Below, piece after piece: positions 54,964-63,598 of a stretch of DNA of 64,000 nucleotides. The DNA is from Pseudomonas nitroreducens (GTDB lineage Bacteria > Pseudomonadota > Gammaproteobacteria > Pseudomonadales > Pseudomonadaceae): NCBI RefSeq assembly GCF_014204515.1, contig NZ_JACHLI010000011.1:1-64000 (forward strand), given 5' to 3'. Every line of letters begins with the position of its first letter. Within the stretch, counting starts at the first letter, position 1. Both the position numbers and the translations under genes were made by a program. Below the pieces are notes generated by a model that made no database searches, had not been told where the DNA came from, and saw nothing but the letters and a program-made list of their open reading frames with translations.

Positions 54964-55746
54964 ATGAGCGAACCGCGCAAGCCCCAAGCCGGCCAGGACA
55001 GCGCCGATCCCACCACGCACTTCGGCTACAAGACCGTGCGCGAGAGCGAGAAGGCCGAAAAGGTCGCCGAGGTGTTCCACTCGGTCGCCGCCAAGTACGA
55101 CCTGATGAACGACCTGATGTCCGGTGGCGTCCACCGTCTGTGGAAGCGCTTTACCATCGAGCTGTCCGGCGTGCGCGCCGGCAACCGGGTGCTGGACATC
55201 GCCGGCGGCACCGGCGACCTGACCCGCCAGTTCTCCCGCCTGGTCGGCCCGACCGGCGAAGTGGTGCTGGCCGACATCAACGCCTCGATGCTCAAGGTCG
55301 GCCGCGACAAGCTGCTCGACAGCGGCGTGGCCGGCAACGTCAACTTCGTCCAAGCCGACGCCGAGAAGCTGCCGTTCCCCGACAACTACTTCGACGCAGT
55401 GACCATCGCCTTCGGCCTGCGCAACGTCACCCACAAGGACGAAGCCATCCGCTCCATGCTGCGGGTGCTCAAGCCCGGCGGCCGCCTGCTCGTGCTGGAA
55501 TTCTCCAAGCCCACCAGCAGCCTGCTGTCCAAGGCCTACGATGCCTACTCCTTCACCCTGCTGCCGCTGATGGGCAAGCTGGTGACCAACGATGCCGAGA
55601 GCTACCGCTACCTCGCCGAATCGATCCGCATGCATCCCGACCAGGAAACGCTGAAGTCGATGATGGTGGAGGCCGGCTTCGACCGCGTCACCTACCACAA
55701 CATGACCGGCGGCGTGGTCGCCCTGCACCGCGGCATCAAGCCCTGA
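54964..55746 (+). CDS. ubiE: Ubiquinone/menaquinone C-methyltransferase UbiE
   Basis: 260 aa SAM-dependent methyltransferase. SAM motif I VLDIAGGTGDL near residues 75-85, motif II LADINASML, and the UbiE signatures SVAAKYDLMNDLMSGGVHRLWKRF (about 42-65) and RVLKPGGRLLVLEFSKP (about 163-179). It adds the C2 methyl group in ubiquinone synthesis. It is the first gene of ubiE-ubiJ-ubiB; its stop overlaps the ubiJ start (TGATG). Confidence 0.97.
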   Translation: MSEPRKPQAGQDSADPTTHFGYKTVRESEKAEKVAEVFHSVAAKYDLMNDLMSGGVHRLWKRFTIELSGVRAGNRVLDIAGGTGDLTRQFSRLVGPTGEVVLADINASMLKVGRDKLLDSGVAGNVNFVQADAEKLPFPDNYFDAVTIAFGLRNVTHKDEAIRSMLRVLKPGGRLLVLEFSKPTSSLLSKAYDAYSFTLLPLMGKLVTNDAESYRYLAESIRMHPDQETLKSMMVEAGFDRVTYHNMTGGVVALHRGIKP

Positions 55747-56369
55747 TGAGCCTGCTCCTGCAGGCCGCCCTGGCCAGCGCCGAAGCCAGCGTCAACCGCG
55801 TACTGCGGCTCGACGGCGTGGCCCTGCGGCGTCTGGCCCGGCTCGCCGGCAAGGTGCTGGAAGTGGACTGCCAGGCGCCTGCGCTGCGGCTGTTCATCCT
55901 GCCCGACGCCGACGGCCTGCACCTGGCCGCGCACCATGAGGCGCCGGCCGACTGCACCCTCGTAGCCCCGGCCGGCAGCCTGCTGCAACTGGCCCTGGCC
56001 AAGGACAAGACCCGCGTCCTGCACAGCCCGGAAGTGACCATGGGCGGCGACAGCGCGATGCTGCTGGAGCTGGCCGATATCCTCCAGAGCCTGGAGCTGG
56101 ACTGGGAATACGAAGTCGCCCGCTGGCTCGGCCCGGTGCCCGCGCACCTGCTCGGCGCGCGCCTGCGCGGCGGCATGGCCTGGGCCGGCGACAGCCTGGA
56201 AAGCCTGCGCCTGAGCCTCGCCGATTATCTGGCCGAGGAAAGCCGCACGCTGGTCGGCCAGCACGAAGCCGAAGCGCGCTTCGCCGAGCTCGACCAGCTG
56301 AAGATGTCCCTCGACCGCCTCGACGCGCGGATCACCCGCCTGACCCAGAAGATCAAGCCTGACGCATGA
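55746..56369 (+). CDS. ubiJ: Ubiquinone biosynthesis accessory factor UbiJ
   Basis: 207 aa. N-terminal SCP2-like lipid-binding domain (about 15-110: LEVDCQAPALRLFILPDADGLHLAAHHEAPADCTLVAPAGSLLQLA pattern) and a C-terminal coiled coil (FAELDQLKMSLDRLDARITRLTQKI). UbiJ binds hydrophobic ubiquinone intermediates in the cytosolic Ubi metabolon. It overlaps ubiE by one base and ubiB by four bases (ATGA), so the three are translationally coupled. Confidence 0.92.
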   Translation: MSLLLQAALASAEASVNRVLRLDGVALRRLARLAGKVLEVDCQAPALRLFILPDADGLHLAAHHEAPADCTLVAPAGSLLQLALAKDKTRVLHSPEVTMGGDSAMLLELADILQSLELDWEYEVARWLGPVPAHLLGARLRGGMAWAGDSLESLRLSLADYLAEESRTLVGQHEAEARFAELDQLKMSLDRLDARITRLTQKIKPDA

Positions 56370-57973
56370 AGCTGCTCGCCTTCCGCCGCCTGCTGCGCAT
56401 CCAGCGCGTAGCCATCCGCTACCGCCTGGACGACATGGTCCTCGAACTGCCCTTCCTGCCCTGGTGGCTGCGCCTGCTCGGCGGCCTGCTGCCCTGGCGC
56501 TGGCTGCCGCGCAAGCCGCTGGAGCTCAGCCGTGGCGCGCGCATCCGGCTGGCGCTGGAGGACCTCGGACCGATCTTCATCAAGTTCGGCCAGATCCTCT
56601 CCACCCGCCGCGACCTGCTGCCCGACGACATCGCCCTGGAACTGGCCTTCCTCCAGGACAAGGTGCCGCCCTTCCCGCCGGAACAGGCCGTGGCGCTCAT
56701 CGAGCAGCAGCTGGGGGCGAAGATCGAGCAGGTGTTCTCCCGCTTCGAGCGTGAACCGCTGGCCTCCGCCTCGGTGGCGCAAGTGCACACCGCACAGCTC
56801 AAGAGCGGCGAAGAAGTGGTGGTGAAGGTCATCCGGCCGAACCTGGAGCCGGTGATCCGCTCCGACATCGCCTGGCTGCACATTCTCGCCCGCACCGCCG
56901 AGCGCATCTCCGCCGACGCCCGCCGCCTGCACCCGGCGGAAGTGGTCAGCGACTACGAAAAGACCATCTACGACGAGCTGGACCTGCTACGCGAAGCGGC
57001 CAACTCCTCGCAGCTGCGGCGCAACTTCGAAGGCTCGCCGCTGCTCTACGTGCCCCAGGTCTACTGGGATTGGTGCCGCCCCAAGGTGCTGGTGATGGAG
57101 CGCATCTACGGCATCCCGGTCACCGATCTCGAGACCCTGCGCGACCAGCGCACCGACTTCAAGGCGCTGGCCGAGCGTGGCGTGGAAATCTTCTTCACCC
57201 AGGTGTTCCGCGACAGCTTCTTCCACGCCGACATGCACCCGGGCAACATCTTCGTCAGCACCCGCACGCCGTGGAGCCCGCAGTACATCGCGGTGGACTG
57301 CGGCATCGTCGGCAGCCTCACCGACGAGGACCAGGACTACCTGGCGCGCAACCTGATCGCCTTCTTCAAGCGCGACTACCGCAAGGTCGCCCAGCTGCAC
57401 ATCGACTCGGGCTGGGTGCCGGCCGAGACCAAGGTGAATGATTTCGAAGCGGCGATCCGCACCGTCTGCGAGCCGATCTTCGAGAAGCCGCTCAAGGACA
57501 TCTCCTTCGGCCAGGTGCTGCTGCGCCTGTTCCAGACCGCACGACGCTTCAACATGGAAGTGCAGCCGCAGCTGGTGCTGCTGCAGAAGACCCTGCTGAA
57601 CATCGAAGGCCTGGGCCGCCAGCTCTACCCGGAGCTGGACCTGTGGACCACCGCCCAGCCCTTCCTCGAGCGCTGGATGCGCGAGCGCGTCAGCCCCGGC
57701 ACCCTGCTGCGCAACGCTCAGCAACACATCGAGCAGATTCCGCACCTGGCGCAGATGACCCGCGACACCCTGGAGCGCCTGTCCCGCGAGCCGCAGGCCG
57801 AAGCGCGCCTCACCGGCGCCCAGCCCGGCATGGCCAGCGCCTGGCCGGCGCGGCTGATCGGCGCGGTGCTGGTCGCCGGCGCCGCCGAGACCGGCCTCGC
57901 CACCCACAGCCTCGCGGCCTGGCCGGCGTGGGCGATGCTGGCCGGTGGTCTGTATCTGATTCTGCGCCGATAG
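56366..57973 (+). CDS. ubiB: Ubiquinone biosynthesis atypical kinase UbiB
   Basis: 535 aa, UbiB/ADCK kinase-like family. The KxGQ motif is KFGQILSTRRDLLP near residue 72, the Ala-rich loop ASASVAQVH near 133 replaces the P-loop, the catalytic lysine region is VVKVIRP, HADMHPGNIF is near 287, and VDCGIVG stands where most proteins have VDFG. Two C-terminal membrane helices (about 490-532) anchor it. It is an ATPase needed for ubiquinone synthesis. Operon with ubiE and ubiJ. Confidence 0.96.
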   Translation: MKLLAFRRLLRIQRVAIRYRLDDMVLELPFLPWWLRLLGGLLPWRWLPRKPLELSRGARIRLALEDLGPIFIKFGQILSTRRDLLPDDIALELAFLQDKVPPFPPEQAVALIEQQLGAKIEQVFSRFEREPLASASVAQVHTAQLKSGEEVVVKVIRPNLEPVIRSDIAWLHILARTAERISADARRLHPAEVVSDYEKTIYDELDLLREAANSSQLRRNFEGSPLLYVPQVYWDWCRPKVLVMERIYGIPVTDLETLRDQRTDFKALAERGVEIFFTQVFRDSFFHADMHPGNIFVSTRTPWSPQYIAVDCGIVGSLTDEDQDYLARNLIAFFKRDYRKVAQLHIDSGWVPAETKVNDFEAAIRTVCEPIFEKPLKDISFGQVLLRLFQTARRFNMEVQPQLVLLQKTLLNIEGLGRQLYPELDLWTTAQPFLERWMRERVSPGTLLRNAQQHIEQIPHLAQMTRDTLERLSREPQAEARLTGAQPGMASAWPARLIGAVLVAGAAETGLATHSLAAWPAWAMLAGGLYLILRR

Positions 57974-58056
57974 CCAGTCGCCGCCCCGGCTGGCACACTA
58001 AACCGTTGTAGACAGTGGCTCCGGGCACCCGACGTGCCCGCTGTACGGAACCCGAG

Positions 58057-58470
58057 ATGAAAGACTGGCTGGACGAAATCAACTGGAATGCCGATGGACT
58101 GGTGCCGGCGATCGCCCAGGACCATCGCACCGGCCGCGTGCTGATGATGGCCTGGATGAACCGCGAGGCCCTGGCCCTCACCGCCGCCGAGAACCGCGCC
58201 ATCTACTGGTCGCGCTCGCGCGGCAAGCTCTGGCGCAAGGGCGAGGACTCCGGCCATGTGCAGAAGCTGCACGAACTGCGCCTGGACTGCGACGCCGACG
58301 TGGTGATCCTGATGGTCGAGCAGCTGGGCGGCATCGCCTGCCATACCGGCCGCGAGAGCTGCTTCTACCGGGTGTTCGAGAACGGCGCCTGGCAGACCGT
58401 CGACCCGGTGCTCAAGGACCCCGATGCCATCTACTCCCACGTAGGTACAGGAAAACCCCATGAGCACTGA
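58057..58470 (+). CDS. hisI: Phosphoribosyl-AMP cyclohydrolase HisI
   Basis: 137 aa. It opens the purine ring of phosphoribosyl-AMP in step three of histidine synthesis. Zinc and magnesium ligands are visible: ELRLDCDADVVILMVEQ (DCDAD near residue 80) and the CHTGRESCFYR motif near 98. Separate from HisE, unlike the fused E. coli HisIE. The ATG at 58057 begins MKDWLDEI. The gene overlaps hisE by 11 bp. Confidence 0.96.
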   Translation: MKDWLDEINWNADGLVPAIAQDHRTGRVLMMAWMNREALALTAAENRAIYWSRSRGKLWRKGEDSGHVQKLHELRLDCDADVVILMVEQLGGIACHTGRESCFYRVFENGAWQTVDPVLKDPDAIYSHVGTGKPHEH

Positions 58471-58798
58471 TACCCTCGCCCGTCTGGCGCAAGTCCTCGA
58501 AGCGCGCAAGAATGCCGCGGCGGACAGCTCCTACGTGGCCAGCCTGTACCACAAGGGCCTGAACAAGATTCTGGAGAAAGTCGGCGAGGAATCGGTGGAA
58601 ACCATTCTCGCCGCCAAGGACGCCGCCGTAAGCGGCGACTGCACGGACCTGATCTACGAAACGGCCGACCTCTGGTTCCACTCGCTGGTGATGCTCGCCG
58701 CCCTCGGCCAGCACCCGCAGGCGGTACTGGACGAGCTGGATCGCCGCTTCGGCCTTTCCGGGCACGACGAGAAGGCTGCGCGCCAGCCGTCGGCCTGA
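58460..58798 (+). CDS. hisE: Phosphoribosyl-ATP pyrophosphatase HisE
   Basis: 112 aa all-helical MazG-like enzyme with KVGEESVETILAAK near residues 40-53 (acidic metal site) and DLIYETADLWFHSLVMLA. It hydrolyses phosphoribosyl-ATP to phosphoribosyl-AMP, the step before HisI. Overlaps hisI by 11 bp; tatA follows 24 bp later, as in PAO1. Confidence 0.95.
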   Translation: MSTDTLARLAQVLEARKNAAADSSYVASLYHKGLNKILEKVGEESVETILAAKDAAVSGDCTDLIYETADLWFHSLVMLAALGQHPQAVLDELDRRFGLSGHDEKAARQPSA

Positions 58799-58822
58799 CA
58801 CGAACAATCCTAGGAGAACAAG

Positions 58823-59077
58823 ATGGGCATCTTTGACTGGAAACACTGGGTCGTCATCCTGATCGTCGTGGTCCTGGTGTTCGGCACCAAGCGCCTGAAG
58901 AACCTCGGTTCGGACGTCGGCGAAGCCATCAAGGGCTTCAAGAAGGCGATGAACACCGAGGAAGACGAGAAGAAGGACCCGAACGCCCCCAACGCCGCCG
59001 GGACGCCGCCGCTGAACCAGCCGCACACCATCGACGCCCAGGCGCAGAAGGTCGAAGAGCCGGCGCGCAAGGACTGA
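58823..59077 (+). CDS. tatA: Sec-independent translocase subunit TatA
   Basis: 84 aa. One short N-terminal helix (WKHWVVILIVVVLVFG), the FGTKRL hinge and an amphipathic helix (NLGSDVGEAIKGFKKAM), followed by a polar tail. TatA oligomers form the transport pathway for folded twin-arginine substrates. TAGGAG lies before the ATG. First gene of tatABC. Confidence 0.96.
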   Translation: MGIFDWKHWVVILIVVVLVFGTKRLKNLGSDVGEAIKGFKKAMNTEEDEKKDPNAPNAAGTPPLNQPHTIDAQAQKVEEPARKD

Positions 59078-59080
59078 TTC

Positions 59081-59617
59081 ATGTTCGGTATCAGCTTCAG
59101 CGAACTGCTGCTGGTGGGCCTCGTCGCCCTGCTGGTGCTCGGCCCCGATCGCCTGCCCGGTGCCGCGCGCACCGCCGGCCTGTGGATCGGCCGGCTCAAG
59201 CGCAGCTTCAACGCCATCAAGACGGAAGTGGAGCGTGAGCTGGGCGCGGACGAAATCCGCCGCCAGCTGCACAACGAGCACATCCTGCAGATGGAACAGG
59301 AAGCCAAGAAGCTGATGGCGCCGCTGACCGACCTGCAGGATCAGGCCCGCGATGCCTTCACCCCGCAGCAGCCGACGGACCAGCCCGCCGCTCAGGGCAC
59401 GCCCGTCGAACCGCCTGCGGCGCCGAGCATCGCGCCGAATACCATCGCGCCCAACAGCCGCCTGAACAGCCTGCCGGGCGCCGGTCTTGCGCCTGCCCCG
59501 CAAGCGGCACCCGCCGCACCGGCCGAGCCGAGCGCTGCCCCCCAGGCCCCGCAAGCGGGCCCGACGGAGCCGCCGAGCCCGCCGTCCGCTCCGTCCGAGA
59601 CGCCGCGTAACCCATGA
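59081..59617 (+). CDS. tatB: Sec-independent translocase subunit TatB
   Basis: 178 aa. N-terminal MFGISFSELLLVGLVALLVLGPDRLPGAARTAGLWIGRLKRSF pattern (short helix with Glu8, GPxRLP hinge, amphipathic helix), then a charged helix and a long Pro/Ala-rich tail (about 95-178). TatB with TatC forms the signal-peptide receptor. It overlaps tatC by four bases. Confidence 0.95.
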   Translation: MFGISFSELLLVGLVALLVLGPDRLPGAARTAGLWIGRLKRSFNAIKTEVERELGADEIRRQLHNEHILQMEQEAKKLMAPLTDLQDQARDAFTPQQPTDQPAAQGTPVEPPAAPSIAPNTIAPNSRLNSLPGAGLAPAPQAAPAAPAEPSAAPQAPQAGPTEPPSPPSAPSETPRNP

Positions 59618-60411
59618 GCGCCGAAAAACCCGACCAGCCCGAACATGACCAGGAAATGCCCCTGGTCTCGCACCTGACCGAGCTGCGCACGCGCCTGCTG
59701 CGCTGCGTGGTGGCGATCTTCGTGATCTTCATCGGCCTGCTGTACTTCTCGCAGAAGATCTACGCGCTGGCTTCCGAGCCGCTGCGGCGCTTCCTGCCCG
59801 AAGGCGCGACGATGATCGCCATTGACCCGGCGTCGGCCTTCCTCGCGCCGCTGAAGCTGACCATGATCGTCGCCGTGCTGATCGCCATGCCGATCATCCT
59901 GGCCCAGGTCTGGGGCTTCATCGCGCCGGGCCTGTACAAGCACGAGAAGCGCGTCGCCCTGCCGCTGCTGGCCTCCAGCATCGTGCTGTTCTACGCCGGC
60001 ATGGCCTTCGCCTACTTCCTGGTGTTCCCGTTGATGTTCCACTTCTTCCTCGGCCAGGCCCCGGAAGGCGTGACGCCGATGACCGACATCAACAGCTACC
60101 TGGACTTCCTCACCCTGCTGTTCGCCTTCGGCGTGGCCTTCGAGATTCCCGTGGCCACCGTGCTGCTGGTGTGGATCGGCGTGGTCGACGTGGCCTACCT
60201 GAAGAAGATCCGTCCCTACGTCATCATCGGCTGCTTCGTCGTCGGCATGATCCTCACCCCGCCGGACCCGCTGTCGCAGACCCTGCTGGCAGTGCCGATG
60301 TGGCTGCTGTTCGAGGCTGGCGTGCTGTTCAGCCACCTGATCCGCAAGCGCGGCGCGGAAGACGAGGAAGAAGAGTCCAAGGGCGACCAGCCGCCGGCCA
60401 CCCGTCCGTGA
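59614..60411 (+). CDS. tatC: Sec-independent translocase subunit TatC
   Basis: 265 aa with six membrane helices. Conserved HLTELRTRLLR near residue 16, the cytoplasmic first-loop Glu region, and FGVAFEIPVATVLLVWIGVV. TatC binds the twin-arginine signal. The start ATG overlaps tatB (ATGA) and the stop overlaps the rsmE GTG, so the whole run tatABC-rsmE is coupled. Confidence 0.96.
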   Translation: MSAEKPDQPEHDQEMPLVSHLTELRTRLLRCVVAIFVIFIGLLYFSQKIYALASEPLRRFLPEGATMIAIDPASAFLAPLKLTMIVAVLIAMPIILAQVWGFIAPGLYKHEKRVALPLLASSIVLFYAGMAFAYFLVFPLMFHFFLGQAPEGVTPMTDINSYLDFLTLLFAFGVAFEIPVATVLLVWIGVVDVAYLKKIRPYVIIGCFVVGMILTPPDPLSQTLLAVPMWLLFEAGVLFSHLIRKRGAEDEEEESKGDQPPATRP

Positions 60412-61115
60412 ACCTGCTGCTGCTGGACGACGCCGACTTCGTTGCGGCGGACCGCGTGATCCTGCGCGACCGCCGCCTCACCCACCTGCAGGAAGTCCAC
60501 CGCGCCGAAAACGGCGACCGCCTGCGCGTCGGCCGCCTCGGCGGACTGATGGGCGAAGGCCGCCTGCTACGCCTGGAAGCCAACGAGGCCGAGCTGCAGG
60601 TCAGCTTCGACCAGCCCCCGCCGGCCAAGCTGCCGCTCACCCTGCTGCTCGCCCTGCCCCGCCCGAAGATGCTCCGCCGCGTGCTGCAGACCGTCGCCGC
60701 CATGGGCGTGCCACGGCTGGTGCTGCTCAACAGCTACCGGGTGGAAAAGAGTTTCTGGCAGACGCCCTTCCTCGACCCCGAGGCCGTGCGCGAGCAACTG
60801 ATCCTCGGCCTGGAACAGGCCCGCGATACGGTGTTGCCCGAGGTGATCATCGAGAAGCGCTTCAAGCCCTTCGTCGAGGACCGCCTGCCGGCGCTGGCCG
60901 CCGGCAGCCTCGGCCTGATCGGCCACCCCGGCCCCTGGCCGGACTGCCCACGCGCGCTGAGCGAGCCGGTGACCCTGGCCATCGGCCCGGAAGGCGGCTG
61001 GATTCCCTATGAGGTCGACAAGCTGCGCGAAGCCGGGCTGAACCCCGTGCAGCTGGGCGAACGGATCCTGCGCGTCGAGACCGCGGTGACCGCACTTCTG
61101 GCACGGCTGTTCTAA
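60408..61115 (+). CDS. rsmE: 16S rRNA (uracil1498-N3)-methyltransferase RsmE
   Basis: 235 aa from a GTG overlapping the tatC stop (GTGA). N-terminal PUA-like domain about 1-65, then a SPOUT methyltransferase with the trefoil-knot SAM site LAIGPEGGWIPYEVD near 185-199 and LGERILRVETAVTALLARLF at the C-terminus. It methylates U1498 of 16S rRNA. Slightly short of the E. coli enzyme (243 aa). Confidence 0.93.
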   Translation: MNLLLLDDADFVAADRVILRDRRLTHLQEVHRAENGDRLRVGRLGGLMGEGRLLRLEANEAELQVSFDQPPPAKLPLTLLLALPRPKMLRRVLQTVAAMGVPRLVLLNSYRVEKSFWQTPFLDPEAVREQLILGLEQARDTVLPEVIIEKRFKPFVEDRLPALAAGSLGLIGHPGPWPDCPRALSEPVTLAIGPEGGWIPYEVDKLREAGLNPVQLGERILRVETAVTALLARLF

Positions 61116-61301
61116 CTCGAAATCACTGCAGCCCAATGACCACGCGGCCTCCAGCGTGAACCGCCAGTCAAAAAAACAAAGTGCCATCACTCTAGTTCCA
61201 GGACAGAACGCCGATATCTGCGTTACCGGTCGTCCCCCACTCTGCGCATTTCCCGCTCAGCCATGCGTACCGGCCCTGATCAATCCTGGAGCGCCGCCTT
61301 C

Positions 61302-63215
61302 ATGTTTCGCTGGTTCAGCAACCTCAGTGTCAAACTCAAACTCGCCTCGGGCTTCGGCCTGGTCCTACTCCTCACCCTGTTGATCGCCCTCACCGGCTGG
61401 ATCAACCTGAGCAACGTGATCAGCCGCGGCGACAAGCTCGGCGAGATTTCCGAGCTGATCGCGATCGCCAAGGACCTGCGCATCGCCCGCCTGAAATTCC
61501 AGTCCACCCGCGCGCCGGAGGACGCCAAGGCGGTGCTCGATGCGCTGAGCAAGCTGGACCAGCGTCACCAGTCGCTGAGAGCGCACTTCACCGAGGAGGA
61601 AGACCGCCGCGTCATCGACCAGCAGCACGAGCTGTCGGTGGAGTACCGCCGCCTCTACGACCAGCTGCTCAAATCCTTCGACGAGCGCGATGCTGCCAAG
61701 CAGGTGCTGATCAAGTCCGCCGGCGCCGTCAGCGAGGGCCTGCAGAAGGCCGAGGGCAAGCTGGTCAGCGGTGGCAGCGCCGAGAGCCTGCAGCACCTGC
61801 AGGACCTCTCCGGCCTCGGCCGCGCGGTGATGCAGGCGCGCCTGCAGGTGATGGCCTACACCAGCACCGATGCACAGAACCTTGAGCAACCGGCGTTCGC
61901 CGCCCTGCAGCAACTGATCGACGGCGTGAAGAGCGACATGAGCACCTCCCCGGCCGAACTGAGCGGCGAGTTCCGCGCCACCCTCGATGCGCTGGAAACC
62001 TACCGCAACGCGCTGACCAACTACCGCAACGAGGTCAACGACAGCCAGGCCGCCCGCGACCGCATGCGCGATTCCGGCCAGCAGATCGAGAAGCTCAGCA
62101 ACGAGCTGACCGCCACCCAGACCGCCAAGCGCGACGCCGGTGTCGCCCAGGCCAAGACCCTGCTCAGCCTCGCCGCGCTGATCGCCCTGGTGCTGGGCAG
62201 CATCGCCGCCTGGATCATCACCGGGCAGATCGTCAATCCGCTGCGCGACGTGCTGGGCCATGCCGAACGCATCGCCGACGGCGACCTCAGCCGCGACATC
62301 CCGACCAACCGTCATGACGAACTGGGCCAGTTGCAGAAGAGCATGCAGCGCATGAACCTGTCCCTGCGCGAGCTGATCAGCCGTATCCACGACGGCGTGA
62401 CGCAGATCGCCAGCGCCGCCGAGGAGCTGTCCGCGGTCACCGAGCAGACCAGCGCCGGGGTGAACAACCAGAAAGTCGAGACCGACCAGGTCGCCACCGC
62501 CATGAACGAGATGGCCGCCACCGTGCAGGAAGTCGCGCGCAACGCCGAGGAAGCCTCCGAGGCCGCCTCCGCCGCCGACCGTCAGGCCCGCGACGGCGAA
62601 GGCGCGGTCACCGAAGCGGTGACGCAGATGGACCGCCTGGCTGGCGAAGTCGGCCGCACCAACGAGTCGGTGCTCAAGCTCAAGCGCGAAAGCGAGAAGA
62701 TCGGCAGCGTGCTGGACGTGATCAAGGCCGTGGCCGAGCAGACCAACCTGCTGGCGCTCAACGCCGCCATCGAAGCCGCCCGCGCGGGCGACGCCGGCCG
62801 TGGCTTCGCCGTGGTGGCCGACGAGGTGCGCGGCCTGGCGCAGCGCACCCAGTCCTCCACCGAGGAGATCGAGGAACTGATCGCCGGCCTGCAGAGCGGC
62901 ACCCAGCAGGCCGTGCAGATGATGGAGACCAGCCGTGACCTGACCGTCAGCACGGTCGACCTGACCCGTCGCGCCGGCGAGCGCCTGGGCGCCATCACCC
63001 GCACCGTGTCGACCATCCAGGCGATGAACCAGCAGATCGCCGCCGCTTCCGAGCAGCAGAGCGCCGTGGCCGAGGAGATCAACCGCAGCGTGATGAACGT
63101 GCGCGACATCTCCGAGCAGACCGCCGCCGCCAGCGAGGAAACCGCCGCCTCCAGCGTCGAACTGGCGCGCCTGGGCAACGAGCTGCAGATGCTGGTCAGC
63201 CGCTTCCGCGTCTGA
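61302..63215 (+). CDS. Methyl-accepting chemotaxis protein with HBM sensor domain (McpK-like)
   Basis: 637 aa. Membrane helix about 12-32 (LASGFGLVLLLTLLIALTGW), a periplasmic all-helical domain of about 250 residues as in helical bimodular (HBM) sensors, second helix about 286-308 (LLSLAALIALVLGSIAAWIITG), HAMP to about 360, and the signalling hairpin VIKAVAEQTNLLALNAAIEAARAGDAGRGFAVVADEVRGLAQRT near 483-525. Its position matches PAO1 PA5072 (McpK, an alpha-ketoglutarate receptor), so that ligand is plausible but unproven. GGAG sits 11 bp before the ATG at 61302. A strong terminator follows. Confidence 0.9.
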   Translation: MFRWFSNLSVKLKLASGFGLVLLLTLLIALTGWINLSNVISRGDKLGEISELIAIAKDLRIARLKFQSTRAPEDAKAVLDALSKLDQRHQSLRAHFTEEEDRRVIDQQHELSVEYRRLYDQLLKSFDERDAAKQVLIKSAGAVSEGLQKAEGKLVSGGSAESLQHLQDLSGLGRAVMQARLQVMAYTSTDAQNLEQPAFAALQQLIDGVKSDMSTSPAELSGEFRATLDALETYRNALTNYRNEVNDSQAARDRMRDSGQQIEKLSNELTATQTAKRDAGVAQAKTLLSLAALIALVLGSIAAWIITGQIVNPLRDVLGHAERIADGDLSRDIPTNRHDELGQLQKSMQRMNLSLRELISRIHDGVTQIASAAEELSAVTEQTSAGVNNQKVETDQVATAMNEMAATVQEVARNAEEASEAASAADRQARDGEGAVTEAVTQMDRLAGEVGRTNESVLKLKRESEKIGSVLDVIKAVAEQTNLLALNAAIEAARAGDAGRGFAVVADEVRGLAQRTQSSTEEIEELIAGLQSGTQQAVQMMETSRDLTVSTVDLTRRAGERLGAITRTVSTIQAMNQQIAAASEQQSAVAEEINRSVMNVRDISEQTAAASEETAASSVELARLGNELQMLVSRFRV

Positions 63216-63231
63216 TTCGCCCCGCAATGAA

Positions 63232-63259
63232 AAGGCCCGCGCAATGCGGGCCTTTTTTA
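63232..63259 (+). terminator. Intrinsic terminator of the first chemoreceptor gene
   Basis: AAGGCCCGC, GCAAT, GCGGGCCTTTTTT, beginning 17 bp after the stop codon. Confidence 0.92.
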
Positions 63260-63287
63260 TGTGGCGCAGGTCAGCATGCCGGCTCTT

Positions 63288-63420
63288 GTAGGATGGGTGG
63301 AGCGCAGCGATACCCATGCTGTCGGCGCACGGAGTTGATGGGTATCGCTGCGCTCCACGCCATCCCACGAAGCACAGACTCCGCAGCGGGGCCTGTTCGC
63401 GAGCAAGCTCGCTCCTACAA
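63288..63420. repeat. Family C inverted pair plus single family B unit
   Basis: Arms 63288-63317 and 63337-63366 form the family C hairpin (GGATGGGTGGAGCGCAGCGA and its complement); a lone family B unit follows at 63396-63420. They fill much of the 383-bp gap between the two chemoreceptor genes; no other gene is seen there. Confidence 0.85.
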
Positions 63421-63598
63421 GAGCCCGCGCTCGCCAAAATTACCGCGACGAATTCCCACCTTCAGTTTCTCAAACGCTCGCCGATAGCCTCTGACGCACG
63501 AAGATGCGTCCCGACAAATCCGCCTCGCCTTTGCCTTTTCTGTTGTTGCCAGCCACGGGCCGTCGATCCCGTGGCGACGCCTGCCTGGAGTATTCGAC

